DNA of 64,000 nucleotides. Origin: Symbiodinium natans. Lineage: Eukaryota > Sar > Dinophyceae > Suessiales > Symbiodiniaceae. A program made the translations under genes and the position numbers. The DNA is taken from assembly GCA_905221605.1 (NCBI GenBank), contig CAJNDS010002091.1, positions 62,001-126,000 on the forward strand, in the 5' to 3' direction. Shown here in pieces: positions 21,080-33,200 of the stretch. The first letter of the stretch is position 1; each line of letters begins with the position of its first letter. A model generated the notes under the pieces. That model saw nothing but the letters and a program-made list of their open reading frames with translations, was not told the origin of the DNA and did not search any database.

Positions 21080-23390
21080 CAAATGCATCCCAGCTTCTTC
21101 ATCTTTGATCACTTCGTCGGCCATCACCAAGAAGTGGGCCGTGTAAGCAGAGACAACGGCATTCCAGTAACCTTCGGGATCTTTTACGAGTTAAAAAATG
21201 GAATTTGTGGAATGATTCTACAAAAATTTGGAGAATGTTGAGCTCTTGGGATTTGGGTGCAGTAGGGTTTTGGTGCTGAACATAGTTAGTCCAAGTTTGC
21301 TGGTTCAGACACGTACGCACCCAACCTTCTGGGGCAAAAGCATTATCCAAGAACAGTGTGTGTTTCCTTTCTGGTAGCACACATACACCTGGGGGTTGAA
21401 AGTAGTGTAACTATACACATTATGTTAAGCGTTCTGATCTCTTTTGGAGTGCCCCTCTACCCATCTCCAGCTTACTAACCTTTTTACGGTTCACAGCAGC
21501 CCGGTTCCAGCATCACACTCCCTACTGCAGAGCGCAACCTAAACCCTAAACCCTGACTTCAGAACCCTAAATCCCTTAACCCCTAAAACCTTTGGCCCTT
21601 TGTCTGTGCTGCTACTGGGCCCGCGAACGTCGGGCGTGCGGGTGTCCCGGGTCGTTTTCGCCAATGTGCTATTATGGGAAACATGTTTAGGGTTTCTCCT
21701 GCATGATCTGAGGGCCGTGCCCATAAATGTTCAGGGTTTCGGGTTTAGCGTTTAGGGCTAGGTTGGGATGTTCCTTCTTTACTAACAGGAATTGGGGGTA
21801 TTATAATCCCTAATAAGGACTTTTGTATAAGGGGGAACATCCCAAGGCACGCACTAAGCGAATGCTAGCGACCATCCATGCAGATGGAACTCTCCACGCA
21901 GTGCATTTCTACTATCAACCGTTTCACCATGAACCCTAAACCCTAAACCCTAATTGCACGGACCCCGTTGTGGTGCGCATGTCTGCCTGCAAAAACATCC
22001 TCCGTGTGGCGGAAATGCTTGTGCAAGTGCCACTGAAAGGTCTTGCCACGACCATGTTTAACATGGTGGATGGACCTTGAAACCCCAAACCCTGAACCCT
22101 AAACCCTAAACCTGAAGCCCTAGTTTATAAACCCTAAGCCCTAAACCCTGAAGCTCGGAGTGGAAAGGGCAGCCAGGCAACCCTCCTTGGCCTTCTTAAA
22201 TCCCGTAGGGGCCAAGGGCCTGGGCTTCAGATAATCCGCAACACGGCCCACGATCGGATCGTCTCCTGCGTTGTTTTTTATAGGGTCTATAGGGTTTAGG
22301 CTTAGGGGTTTAGGGTTTAGGGTTTGGGGTTTGGGGTTTGGGGTTTAGGGTTTGGGGTTTGGGGTTTAGGGTTTGGGGTTTGGGGTTTGGGGTTGCGGGT
22401 CCTTAAGAGGGGAGTTCAAGGGGTGCAACCCAAGGTTCCCCAGGCTCCCTAAGCCTCCCTAAGGTTTTCTAGGTACCTACCGCCTAAGAAACCCCCCTCT
22501 CTTAAGAACCCTATAGATTGCTCTTGGTAGTCTGCGCTTTAGGGTTTAAGGCTTTAAGTGCCATAGACCCCTAAACCCTAAACCCTAAACCCTAAACCCC
22601 AAACCCTAAACTCTAAACCCTAAACCCATTCAGCCTGCTGGGTTCTTAGCTTCCTGTGCTTGAGCCAAAGAGGGAAGAACCAACAAGAAGCCTTTGCTGG
22701 ACCCTGGAAAAAAAGTACATACATTTCAGGTATAAGTAGCTATAATCGGAACCCAGAACCCCAACAAAAAACAATGCATTAAAGTAGAGTACTCCAAATA
22801 CCCAGGTCTCCATCCCTCCCAGCGGCTGATGTTTTGGCCACTGCCGAGGGAGCTTGCGCTTCATCCGTTTCCGGAGCCACCGCAGCAGGCGCGGGTTCGA
22901 CGGAAGCTGTCTGGACCGGCATGGGCATGACCAGCTGAGTCTGCGCGAGCTTCGAGCCGAGCTGCTGCGGCAAGCTCTTAGGGCTCAGGGCTCAGGGCTT
23001 AGGGCTTAGGGTTTAGGGTTTACGGTCGGGCCGAATCTACCTTTGCGCCCTAATTCAGCCCCTGCATCCCGAAGTCGAGAAGCCTGCAGCGTCCCTCAAA
23101 CCTGACCTAAGGGCTCCATTCAAGCACCCGAAACCACACCTGGACCTGTGAAACCCAATCATTGACTCATGCCTGAAACCATAGACCCAAAAAGGGTGTA
23201 GGGTTTAGGGTTTAGGGTTTAGGGTGCCTGAACTTGTCGCCAGGCTTGAGGCATCGCTGCTTTGTGTTTGCAATAGCTGGGCAAACTTGGGCCCTGGACA
23301 CGACGTGAAGTCTTGACAAGGGTTTCCAAGTAGGATTGCAACTTGGCTAGCAAAGCATTTGCGGCCCCGGGCCCCGCCGGAGGCAGGGTA
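21080..23390 (-). CDS. Cluster of unassigned minus-strand exons
   Basis: Several coding-like pieces separated by telomere-type DNA, all minus strand: 23390-23230 (NALLAKLQSYLETLVKTSRR), 22975-22825 (an alanine/proline-rich linker, PVQTASVEPAPAAVAPETDE), 22270-22163 (DDPIVGRVADYLKPRPLAP), 22080-21958 (VVARPFSGTCTSISATRRMF) and 21172-21080 (GYWNAVVSAYTAHFLVMADE). They may be the 5' part of the membrane-protein gene that ends at 17149, or a separate gene. I could not join them frame to frame with confidence, so no function is proposed. Confidence 0.45.
21762..21845. repeat. Introner-like element, family B
   Basis: TTGGGATGTTCCTTCTTTAC at the left and AAGGGGGAACATCCCAAG at the right; a short copy with a deleted centre. 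Confidence 0.85.
22275..22396. repeat. Mixed TTTAGGG/TTTGGGG array
   Basis: TTTGGGG units in pairs and triplets alternate with TTTAGGG, a higher-order pattern. Confidence 0.9.
22398..22507. repeat. Inverted-repeat element, family K
   Basis: TTAAGAGGGGAGTT pairs with CCCCCCTCTCTTAAG; the inner CCCAAGGTTCCCCAGGCTCC block recurs at 43725-43750 in a second copy. Confidence 0.7.
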
Positions 23391-23516
23391 CTCACCGCTC
23401 TTCTTCCCTGAACCCAGAATCCTAAACCCTAAACCCTAAAACTGCCTAAACCTCTGAACCCTAAACCCTAAGCGCCTTTGTCCCAACATTCCACCCACAT
23501 CGCAGATCTAAGTACA

Positions 23517-23640
23517 GGGTGGGGCCCCCTTACTATACTAACTGTAGTTAAGGGACTTATAACCTAACTTAGGGTCCTTATAACCCAATTTAGGGCCCTT
23601 ATAACTCTACTTATAACTAGGGGGCCCCACCCTGTAGGTT
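23517..23640. repeat. Introner-like element, family O
   Basis: ACAGGGTGGGGCCCCC pairs with GGGGGCCCCACCCTGT, with three internal copies of a CTTATAACCCAATTTAGGG-like unit. Only one copy is seen. Confidence 0.8.
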
Positions 23641-23679
23641 CAGGCTTTAGGGTGTTGGAGCGCTTTGGGATGATTTGCT

Positions 23680-23745
23680 TCTAGCGGTCCAGACCGGGAA
23701 GCTGCGTTGCAGCTGATGACGTCTGGCTCCACATCCATCTCCTAA
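23680..23745 (-). CDS. PPR exon fragment
   Basis: The minus strand reads EMDVEPDVISCNAA, the end of one PPR repeat and start of the next. It belongs with the pieces at 24.2 and 24.6 kb in the same orientation. Confidence 0.65.
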
Positions 23746-23777
23746 GCAAAAAAAAGGCAGCTCAGAGGTAGGTTTGC

Positions 23778-23884
23778 AACCCTAAACCCTAAACCCTAAA
23801 CCCTAAACCCTAAACCCTAAACCCTAAACCCTAAACCCTAAACCCTAAACCCTAAACCCTAAACCCTAAACCCTAAACCCTACA
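23778..23884. repeat. Telomere-type array, about 15 perfect CCCTAAA units
   Basis: Uninterrupted units between two PPR exon pieces, so it lies in an intron. Confidence 0.95.
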
Positions 23885-23960
23885 CTTACACGCGGGCTGT
23901 AAGTGTATGCCCTGTATTCTCGGGTTGCACGCCAATATAACGGATTCATGTCGGCCTCCC

Positions 23961-24114
23961 TACTTGAAGGTTCATGGGACTTAATAACCACTTATAACTG
24001 TACTTATAACCCTACTTATAATTGGGATAACCCCTATAAGGCCCTTTAGGGGTATTATAAGTAGGGTTATAAGTGCAGTTATAATTGGTTCCAAAGTCCC
24101 ATGAACCTTCAAGT
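23961..24114. repeat. Introner-like element, family C
   Basis: ACTTGAAGGTTCATGGGACT and AGTCCCATGAACCTTCAAGT are near-perfect 20-nt inverted ends; the interior is a long ACTTATAACCC palindrome. Confidence 0.95.
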
Positions 24115-24189
24115 ATACCCCAGTATCCTAGCCCTCCAAGCAACATGTGGACTTCCGATAGTTTAGCCTAAGCCCTAAGCCTTGAACAC

Positions 24190-24250
24190 TAAACTGCTTA
24201 GGGGTTTGGGGGTGGGTGGTCCTGCATCTGCGCAAGCAGCTGAAGCGCGG
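24190..24250 (-). CDS. PPR exon fragment
   Basis: The minus strand reads GKHQAALQLLAQMQDHPP, the second helix of a PPR repeat, complementing the ACEKG half at 24590. Confidence 0.65.
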
Positions 24251-24589
24251 CCTGGTGTTTGCCAATGGGTTTTGGTTTCGACGCTTGGGGTTTCAAGGTG
24301 CACCCCCAACACCACCCCCAACACCATCCTGCCCTATTTGTTAGTATCCATAAGTTGGGTTGTAAGCGGTATTCCGACAGGCGAGATCGGAAGTATAGTT
24401 GACAGCCGCTGCTTACAGATGCACTGAGAAAAGCGCACATCGAACTTTGCGTCTGCTCACAACACCGTTTGTCATGCTCTAGGGGCAGGCAGCAGTTGTT
24501 CATTAACGGCTTTGTTAACAGCAGCACGAGCAGCAACCCTCACCCCCACCGTCACCATGCAGGTACCAGACTGCTAGAGGAAAGCCGAC

Positions 24590-24685
24590 CACAGGCTGCT
24601 CTGCCTGCCACTGCTGTCCTTTCTCGCAGGCGCTCATTCCAGCATTGAAGCTGATCCTCATCATGAGTCGATTGGGCGGGTGTGG
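24590..24685 (-). CDS. PPR exon fragment
   Basis: The minus strand reads RISFNAGMSACEKGQQWQAE, with the typical SACEKG turn. It is followed on the minus strand by unique sequence, then the 24.2 kb piece. Confidence 0.7.
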
Positions 24686-24913
24686 AAGCTTCTGACATAA
24701 GGTACAGTATACTTTGAAAGTGCTTCCCGAGTAATTATGATGGTACATGGACCATTAGGGCCCGCTTTGTTTGTGGCCATGTGCTTCACACGCTGCTCGA
24801 AACTTACTTGAAATCGCAGGAGGTTTCTAGCGCCCATGTCGGTTGACTGCCGAAGGCAGCTCAGCCTAGAAGGACAAAAGCAATTCTATCCGCCTACCAG
24901 GCCTAATGGAGGG

Positions 24914-25012
24914 GCCTGAATCGTTAGAATAGGGCTTTGGGGTATAAATGCAAAGGGACCATAAGGGAATACTATTAGTAATTAGTACTTATGTCGACCC
25001 CTATAGTACACG
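24914..25012. repeat. Introner-like element, family Q
   Basis: GAGGGGCCTGAATCGTTAG at the left; the right end CGACCCCTATAG is weakly complementary. Shared blocks with 19408 and 20139 define the family. Confidence 0.6.
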
Positions 25013-25677
25013 CATCTGGTGATAGACTGCGCGCCGAGGCAAAAAGTAAGCCAACAAGGTTAAAAGAGGGCACTAGGCGATCAGAGCTGCCTTTGCTGCT
25101 GAGTTTCTGGGTTGGGTGTAGGCGGCGGCGAGGTACGCTGCTCCTGCCAAATTCTTTCTAAGCAAAAGGACCGCGTGACTGAACCCATGACCAGCCTGTA
25201 AGTAGAGCCTTTCCCGATCACGGGCTGGCAGGCACTTCCCCTGAAGCCTAAAGCACTAAACCTTGCTAAGACCTCTCTTCTCACTCTCAAAGTTGCAGCT
25301 TGCACTTTCAGGGTCGGGTATGCAACCAAGCCCTAAACCCTAAACCCTAAACCCTAAACCCTAAACCCTAAACCCTAAACCCTAAACCCTAAACCCTAAA
25401 CCCTAAACCCTAAACAACACTAAGCCCTTAACCTGAGCAACCCTGAGCTGTACGACACATGCTGTCGGAAGTCAGCCTGGAGGCTTCCATCAGAATCTGG
25501 GAGCCTCCCTTCCGTAAACACTCCGTTATGATCTGAGCACCCTCATATAGGGGACTGCTGAAGTAAAGGGGCAGTGTATATGTCGCAGCTATCCAGGGGT
25601 TGTATGAGGCGACCATAAGAATAAAAGGAAATGCTATGTTGAACATGACAACTTTCAAAAAATGTTGCTTCAGTGTC

Positions 25678-25835
25678 GGGGAGGGGGGGGGGGGGAAGGG
25701 GGGGAGGGGGGCGAGGGGAGGGGGGGAGGGGGGGGAGGAGGGGGGAGGGGGGGAGGAGGGGGGAGGGGGGAGAGGGGGGAGGGAGTGGGAGGAGGGGGGG
25801 GAGGGGGAGGAGAGGGAGGAGAGGGGAGGGAGTGC
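25678..25835. repeat. G-rich polypurine tract
   Basis: About 155 nt of G with regularly spaced single A (units of GGGGGA and GGGGGGA), with no pyrimidine except one C. It has high potential for G-quadruplex or triplex structure. Confidence 0.95.
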
Positions 25836-26084
25836 ATGGCAGCCGAGTCACAACAGTGCCAGAGCCCGTTGCCACCTCCATAAGCTAGCTCGGGGGAAGT
25901 CTGGGGTTTAGGGTGTAGGTTCGACGTTTAGGGTTTAGGGTTTAGGGTTTAGGGTTTAGGGTTTAGGGCTTTCTGTTCAGAGCTGCTGGTTTCAAACCTA
26001 TATTGGGGTCGGGAATTGGGGTTCAGGGCTTATAGGGTGTATAGGGTTTAGAGGGTTTATAGGGTTTAGGGCTTAAGCCAAAGC

Positions 26085-26135
26085 GGCTCGCCGCCCTTTT
26101 CGCAGGCGCTGAGCACCTGAGTTCTGCCAGAGCTT
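26085..26135 (-). CDS. PPR exon fragment
   Basis: The minus strand reads RTQVLSACEKGGEPLWL, including the PPR turn. Confidence 0.55.
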
Positions 26136-26507
26136 TCTGCAGGCGCGTGCCTGTGCCCGAAGACTCATGCCTTGAGAACACCATAGAAGGGCTTCTGTCA
26201 TATACACCTGAACAGGGCTTATGGTAGTATAGGGAATGTAACCTCAATATTCGGGGGATTTTATGGTTCAGAATACCCGAACAGGGCTTATGGTTGCATA
26301 GGGTAATACTGACCTGAGTATGAGGCTTCTCAAGTGCATCTCCAGATCCGAACTTTCCTCGAATGATTCCGAGCCGCTGCGTTGATCAGCGCCACATCCG
26401 CCCTCAGCCTGGCAGCGCTTGTGTCCTCGTGGTAGGTCGCTCCACCACGGGGGTCAGGAGCCTCCTAAACCCTATAAACCCTAAAGCCTTATGGTTTGTC
26501 CCAAAGG

Positions 26508-26775
26508 ATCCATAGCCAAAGTGCTTTCTTCCAGTTTAGAAACGCGAAAAAATAGAAACGTGCGCGTCCGTCCTTCAGCACCTTTGTGTTGGTCTTCACA
26601 GATGATACATAGCTAAACTGGTTTCTTCCAGTTTAGATACGCGAAAGTTTAGAAACGTGCGCGTCCATCCTTTGGTCCCGGGGGTTCGGCTCTTCACAAA
26701 CGGTTCATAGCCGAAGCGGTTTCTTCCGAGTTAGAAACCAGACGTCTGTAGAAACGCGCGCGGCCAACCATTAGA
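26508..26775. repeat. Three tandem copies of a 90-100 bp unit
   Basis: Each copy holds CATAGC..AA...G.TTTCTTCC followed by TTTAGAAACG and GTAGAAACG/TAGAAACGTGCGCG. Copies begin near 26508, 26606 and 26702 and diverge by about a fifth. Purpose unknown. Confidence 0.85.
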
Positions 26776-26967
26776 TAAACCCTAAACATCCCTAAGCCCT
26801 CAACCGCAGGTCATGGCATCAACCCCACCTCAAACACAAACCCGACGTTCTGTATCCCAACACGCCACGCCCTAACGCCTGTGCCCGACAGATCCTCCCT
26901 AACCCTAAACCCTAGACCCTAAACCCTAAATCCTAAACCCTAAATCCTAAACCCTAAACCCTAAACC

Positions 26968-27012
26968 CCTAAACCCAGGGCCTCCAGAAGCACGAGCGCC
27001 GGTTGCCATTCA
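26968..27012 (-). CDS. PPR exon fragment
   Basis: The minus strand reads AGNEWQPALVLLEAL, the helix B half of a PPR repeat directly after an AG acceptor (TTTTGCAG|GCAATG). Confidence 0.6.
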
Positions 27013-27084
27013 TTGCCTGCAAAACATTAGCCAGTTGAAACTTGAGGATGGTAGAAGGCCTTGAGACCTGTAAACCTAGCCTAT

Positions 27085-27209
27085 AACTCTACTTAGTTGC
27101 CGAGTTCATACGCCCCAAAAAAAGTGTACACTTTCAGTTCTATAGGGGAATCTAGTATCCCAAAAAGTGTAAAGTGTGCTCACTCAGCTAAAAAGTCTAT
27201 AACCATGAA
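27085..27209. repeat. Introner-like element, family F
   Basis: CTTAGTTGCCGAGTTCATAC at the left; AAAGTGTAAAGTGTGCTCACT and CAGCTA at the right. Confidence 0.85.
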
Positions 27210-27297
27210 TCTTATAATCCTACTTGTAACGCCAAAACCCTAGAACTCTATAACACTATTATCCCTACAACCCTATATCCCTGGAAACCCTATCCCA

Positions 27298-27416
27298 AAA
27301 ACCCTATATGGGGGCTACCGAAAATAGGGGTAGCCTTTTGGGGGTTCTTATACTAAGGGTTAAACTAGTTTGGGGTATATTCAGGGTTACCCCTATTTTG
27401 GGGAGCCCCTGTAACC
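27298..27416. repeat. Inverted-repeat element, single copy
   Basis: TGGGGGCTACCGAAAATAGG and CCTATTTTGGGGAGCCCC form the arms. It has introner size and no second copy. Confidence 0.65.
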
Positions 27417-27472
27417 ATAGACCCTAGACCCTAAACCCTAAACCCTAAACCCAAAACCCTAAACCCTAAGCA

Positions 27473-27525
27473 GGGCCTTTTTCACAGGCACTAATGGCTG
27501 CGCTGAAGGCCACGGTGTCCCTTCG
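27473..27525 (-). CDS. PPR exon fragment
   Basis: The minus strand reads [18 protein letters not shown], a full PPR helix A and turn. Confidence 0.7.
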
Positions 27526-27561
27526 AACCTTCGGGGCGGTGGGGCTTGGGCTCCTCTTTGG

Positions 27562-27650
27562 GCGTTTAGGGGGTTCAGGGTTCAGGGTTCAGGGTTCAGG
27601 GTTCAGGGTTCAGGGTTCAGGGTTTGGGGTTTGGGGTTTGGGGTTTTGTT
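27562..27650. repeat. TTCAGGG/TTTGGGG variant array
   Basis: Seven consecutive TTCAGGG units followed by TTTGGGG units. The sequence 27,850-28,180 to the right is AT-rich and holds no gene I can support. Confidence 0.9.
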
Positions 27651-28404
27651 TAGGGCTTACCTGGCTTTACAGGGCTTGTCTAGGGTTTACAGGGTTGGTA
27701 GGGTCTGTAGCGTTTTGTTTGTAGGGTGGATAGCGTTCGCTCATACAGGGCTAAAAAGTGCTACAACAAGGTTTGCAGGGTTTGGTGTCACAATGCCCCT
27801 AAGCCCAGACCCGAAACAGTCTTCTGAGATATGTGAGAGCTTAGTTTAAGTTGCCATCGTTCTGCATGTAAAAGGTCCTACATATTCATATATTCATGGA
27901 GATATGAGTGGTTATTTAAGTATATTATGTAGTATTAGAGTATGGATGGTTGCAATTTCATTTGCAATAATGTTTGTTCCACTATTTCTTAAAACATATA
28001 GAATTCCAAAAAATATTTAAAAAAAATAGTGATACATTAGATTCAACAGGCATAACTAACAACACGTTTCCTTGACAGCAATCCAGTCCAGCAGAAACTC
28101 CGGCACCTACAGCAAACCAATACTCCAGGTACAGCCTTCCACCAAATGGTATGCATAATGTTCTCGTGGAAACTAAAGTTCAAAACCCTAAACCCTAAAC
28201 CCTAAACCCGAACCCCTAAACCCCAAAGCCTAAACCCCAAACTCCAAACCCCAAACCCCAAACCCTAAACCCTAAACCCTAAACCCTAACCAACAAAAAG
28301 ACGACAGAAGCCCTCCCCTTGCCTCATCGAATGCCATGGCCGACAAGAGTTCAAGGGCACCCTGCCAGTGTCCGCCTGACGGCTCTGCTCTTTTTGCCAT
28401 GCGG

Positions 28405-28600
28405 TTCGGGTTTCGGGTTTCGGGTTTAGGGTTTAGGGTTTGGGGTTTGGGGTTTGGGGTTTGGGGTTTGGGGTTTGGGGTTTGGGGTTTGGGGTTTGGG
28501 GTTTGGGGTTTAGGGTTTAGGGTTTAGGGTTTAGGTTTAGGGCTTAGGGCTTGGGGTTTAGGGTTTAAGTTTAGGGTAGTTTAGGGTTTAGGGTCGGCTC
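28405..28600. repeat. TTTCGGG-TTTAGGG-TTTGGGG array
   Basis: Two or three TTTCGGG units, a few TTTAGGG, then about ten consecutive TTTGGGG, then TTTAGGG. Homogeneous variant blocks suggest local tandem growth. Confidence 0.95.
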
Positions 28601-28855
28601 AGTTGAGGTTTGCTTGATCAGGAATCAGCAATCATGCTAATAATATTGCGCTATGACAATGTGGAAAGATGCACTTAACTTAAACCTAGACCCGAAACCA
28701 TCTAGTAGTTTGTGCAGGTTGTACAGGTTGTCGCACACGCACTCGCCCTCTCCGTGAGGAATGGGAGAAAATCCTGCATCCTCTTATCTCCTTCCCCTCG
28801 GTTGCTCTGTCCGCTGCATACCCTACGGCCCTACAACCAACCTACAGTATAACCA

Positions 28856-28970
28856 GGTTGCCCAGTAGCCTAGGATTAAACATGGTGTCCTTTTTTGCTG
28901 AAAGGTGTTTCATTCTGAGGGAACCTAAACCCAAAAAAGGGAATAAGAGCACTACTGGGCATCCTGGATG
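28856..28970. repeat. Introner-like element, family H
   Basis: GGTTGCCCAGTAGCCTAGG at the left and CACTACTGGGCATCCTGG at the right, around GTGTCCTTTTTTGC. Confidence 0.85.
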
Positions 28971-30204
28971 AAGCCCTGCAAGTCTACACCCGCTGCACGG
29001 TTCTTTTAAGCTCCGCAGGCGATGCCGCGCATGAATGAGAAAGAGAGAAGACAGGTCCGCTGCGAAACTTGTCTGGCTCGGAGTCGTGAAACATGAGGTC
29101 TTTGGCATCGGCCCATCCATTGCCTGGCACAAATCACATGTCTTGCTGGAACCCTAAACCCTAAACCCTACACCCTGAACCCTAAACCCTAAACCCTAAA
29201 CCCTAAACCAGACATGAAGTTCTTGGGTCTGAGGATCGTTGCAGGCTTCGGGTCTTGCACATGGGGGCTTACGAGGCTGGGGGGCCCCCAAGATAGATCC
29301 CCAAATTATTATAGTAAGGACTCCAGTAAGGACCCCAACAAGGTACCCCCTAATTTCGGAGACCCTAAACCCTAAACCCTAAACCCTAGCCCTAAACCCT
29401 AAACCCTAAACCCTAAACCCTAAACCCTAAACCCTAAACCCTAAACCCTAAACCCTAAACCCTAAACCCTCCATTTGTATGAATACAGGGAGCGGGTGGC
29501 CATGATAAAGAATCCTGGTACAAGGAAACCCAGGCGTGCAACTTCACTTCCAAGGGTGGTAAGCACGGCCAAGTCTAGGACGCCTCTGCTCACCTAGGGT
29601 TGCTTCGGGTTTAGGGTTTAGGGTTTAGGGTTTAAGGTTTAGCGTTTAGGGTTTAGGGTTTAGGGTTTAGGAGACTTTAAAAGTCGGGGGTGCCGATTCC
29701 ACACAGTTGCAGGACTTTCTCTCGCAAGTCAGGCACTCGATGCTGCGGGGAAGCCCCCTTTGGGGGGCCTCTTCGCCTGGGGTCTGCCATGACGCTTGCA
29801 GCAGGTATTTGCTCGGTGGACCCTAAACCCTGAACCCTGAACCCTCAACCCAAACAGGCCCTCAAAGGGCAGAGAAGGAGCACATGACTTCGGCCCCTAT
29901 GGAAGGTCCTTTACAACACCGCAAGGGGAACCCGAATGAACAACCAAGGGTTTAGGAAAACGGGCTCAGGGTTTAGGCTCCTGAGCTACGAGTGCAGAGG
30001 CAGATGCCCCAGGTGGCGCAAGACTCCAACTCGTGTGGTGGCGCACATACGGCGCCAAAAGATCTCACGTCCAAGCCTAAACCCTAAAGACTAAACCCTA
30101 AACCCGAAACCCTAAACCCTAAACCCTAAGCCCTAAACCCTATAAACCCTAAACCCTAAAAACCCAATAAACCCTAAACCCTAAACCCCACCACCTGGAA
30201 CTTC

Positions 30205-33200
30205 TTTGAGTTCATGTGGCAGGGCTGCCATTGTCGCTCACTGCATAGAAGGTGTCGGACCCGAAGTACAACAAGTTGTTGTACCACAATCTTGGATGCA
30301 CATTGGGACCCTAAACCCTAAACCCTAAACCCTAAACCCTAAACCCTAAACCCTAAACCCTAAACCCTAAACCCTAAACCCTAAACCCTAAACCCTAAAC
30401 CCTAAGTATGTTAGGAATCACAAGGTACCCTTATAGGTTTGCAGTGGTTTATAAACGGCAGCCCTGTAGGGGCACCCTTATGGGCCTTATGGGTTTATTA
30501 AAGTGGCTTATAAGGGCAGCCCTGTAAACAATGGGAATCATGAGGGTTCCTACTTGAAGGTTCATGGGTACTTAAGGCCCCCAACTATAAGTCCACTTAT
30601 AACCTTATTAGGGGACTTAGGGGACTGAGGGGATTTAGGGGACTTGGGGATACTTAGGGGACTTATAAGTGCAGCTATCTTTGGGCTACAAGTAACCTAA
30701 ACCCTAAACCCTAAACCCTAAATCCTAAACCCTAAATCCTAAACCCTAAACCCTAACTCTGAACCTCCTCGACCCTCAGCCCAAGTCGAGGGCATGTCTT
30801 GGCAAGGCTTCCCGTGACTTGTGGAATAGGACTGAGGGCAAGGGGCTCTTGAGACCAACTCGCAATTTTCCGATGCCTAGGGTTTAGGTTTAGGGTTCAG
30901 GGTTTAGGGTTTTGGGTTTAGGGCTACAATCCCACCATCCTGTTTACCCTGCCGAGGATCGGGGCCGCCCTCACCGGGCCATTGGAGACGTGGTGGAACC
31001 TGTGCTGATCGGCACGTCACGAGAGACCGCAAACCCTGAAGTCGAACTGTACTTACCACACCCTTAAAAGGATCCAAAAAATAGAGCCCCAAAATACTAC
31101 CCTCTACTACTACTGGGTCAGTCTTTGGAACCCTTAAGGGATCAATTTTTTTGGATCCTCCCAGGGGCCTGGGTAAGAACACTACCTTACTTCTCCAATA
31201 ACCCAAGGGGGAAAAAAGGTTAAACGTTAACATTCCTACTAATAAGGAAACCCAAAAAGTTTAGAGTTCAACTGAAGGCGAAGTAAGGTACTTAAAGGAT
31301 CAGGGGACTTAGTAAGTGGGGTTATAAGTAAGGTAAAGATACATATAGTTTCGTATAAGCTTATCTAAGGTACTTATAACTCTACTTACTTATTTTTGAA
31401 GTGCCCCGATCCTCCAAGTACTCCGAGCAGATGTTGAGAGCCCAGAAAGCAGATCAATAAAGTAGCAGACGCTGCAAGAGTACACTAAAGTAGACCCTGA
31501 ATCGCAAGCCTCATTCCTGAGAACTAACCCCCCACCACCCGCAACCCGCCCCCCCCCCCCCCAAAAAAAAAAAAAAGTAAACAAAATAAAAACTAAACCC
31601 TAAACCCTAAAGGGCAGCTTAGCAGCATCTGCTTGCCGTCCTCATGCTGGCAACCGTAGACTTGCCTCGGGACGCTGGCCCAAAAGCTCTCGCTGCTCTT
31701 GGAGGGTTCTCCCGTAGGGTCCGCTTGTAGTACTACCGGCTGACTTCATGTGGCTCGAGATGCCACTTGGGATGTTCCCCCTTATGCTAACAGTCCTTAA
31801 TTAGGATTTTAATAGGGGGGGGGGGGGGACTATCATCCCTAAACCTTAAACCCTAGACCCTAGACCCTAAACCCTAAAAGGACTGTTGGAACAAGGGGGC
31901 ACATCAAAAGATGCCACCCCTAAAGTCTTCAACGACGACTGAGATGCCATGCTCAATGCCGCAAGACCACTTAAAGGATCAGGGGACGTTGTATGTGGGG
32001 TCACAAGTAAGGTAACTATACTTATGATTGCGGATAAGCCCAGTTAAGGTACTTATAGCCCTACTCACTAAGTGCCCCGATCCTCCAAGCACGCCCCCGG
32101 AAGCAAGGCAAGGTAAACGCCAGATATCAAATCACCATATAATAAGGGCACCCTTGTTTTGGTTCGGGTACTTTATAAGGGAACCCAGAACCTTAAAGGG
32201 TACCACTGGGCTGCCACGGGAGAATAACAAACGGCTCTCTGGATGGGTGTACTATCTAAAGCCTAAAACCCCAAAGAGGCCAACAAAGAAAAGCCGAGAG
32301 GCCCATCTTCACACCTCAGTTGTCCAGTACCTAGGGGTTTTAAAGGTTAACCTTTGGGAATATAAGGGGAATATATTAACCCAAAAAGGTTAAAGGTTAC
32401 CTACTCTACTACTAAGACACCCGAAGTACACGAGAGGGCCATCTCCCGCGGGCTTGATGGAGCGGAGTTGGTTCGAGGCGTTGAATCGCCACCTGGTGGA
32501 GGCTCCGTTTAGGGCTTACAGTAGGGTTTAGGGTTTAGGTTTTAGGGTTTAGGGTTTAGGTGAAACAATGAGGATCCAGGGCCCTAAATTCTATAGACCC
32601 CGACCCTAAAACACTAAACCCTTTAAACCCTAAACCCGAAACCCTGAACCAAAAACCCTAAAGCCTAATGCGCTTGCATCTCTTGTCTTCTTCTTCGTAG
32701 AGTGCGTAAAGGGATGGGGAGGGATCGCGCAGCCATGGCCTGTGCCTCCTGCAAGTAAGATAGAAGCCCGCACCCAGGGAATGCACCCAAAAGAGCACCA
32801 TCGAGCCCTTGTTAGAAGGGTTCTAAACCCTAAACCCTACACCCTAAACCCGAAACCCTAAACCACAGTTCCTAAACTGCCCGGCAACCAACCCAGCGAC
32901 CCACGAACATGGGTGTAGAGCACTTGTGACCACTAGCTCCTTTGGGTCCGGGGAGTTTCACAGAAGCCAGAGACCCAAAAACCCATAGCAAAGCATTTGC
33001 CGGCACCTCTCCACCACGTTCGAACCCGTCGACTCAAGCGCGTAGAAAGCGCCATCCTCCACCCGTGAAGCCCTTACACTCTAAGGGAAACTATGGAATC
33101 CCTGAACATGGTCTCTTACCTTCTTTGAATGGTTCTGACGCATGGGCCTCTGTCTTTTCTATAGGAAGACACGAGGGGTATATTCGAGCTCCCCAGAAGC

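Noticed and set aside
25543-25911. Glycine- or proline-rich frames of up to 112 codons
   Set aside because: Translation of the G-rich polypurine tract.
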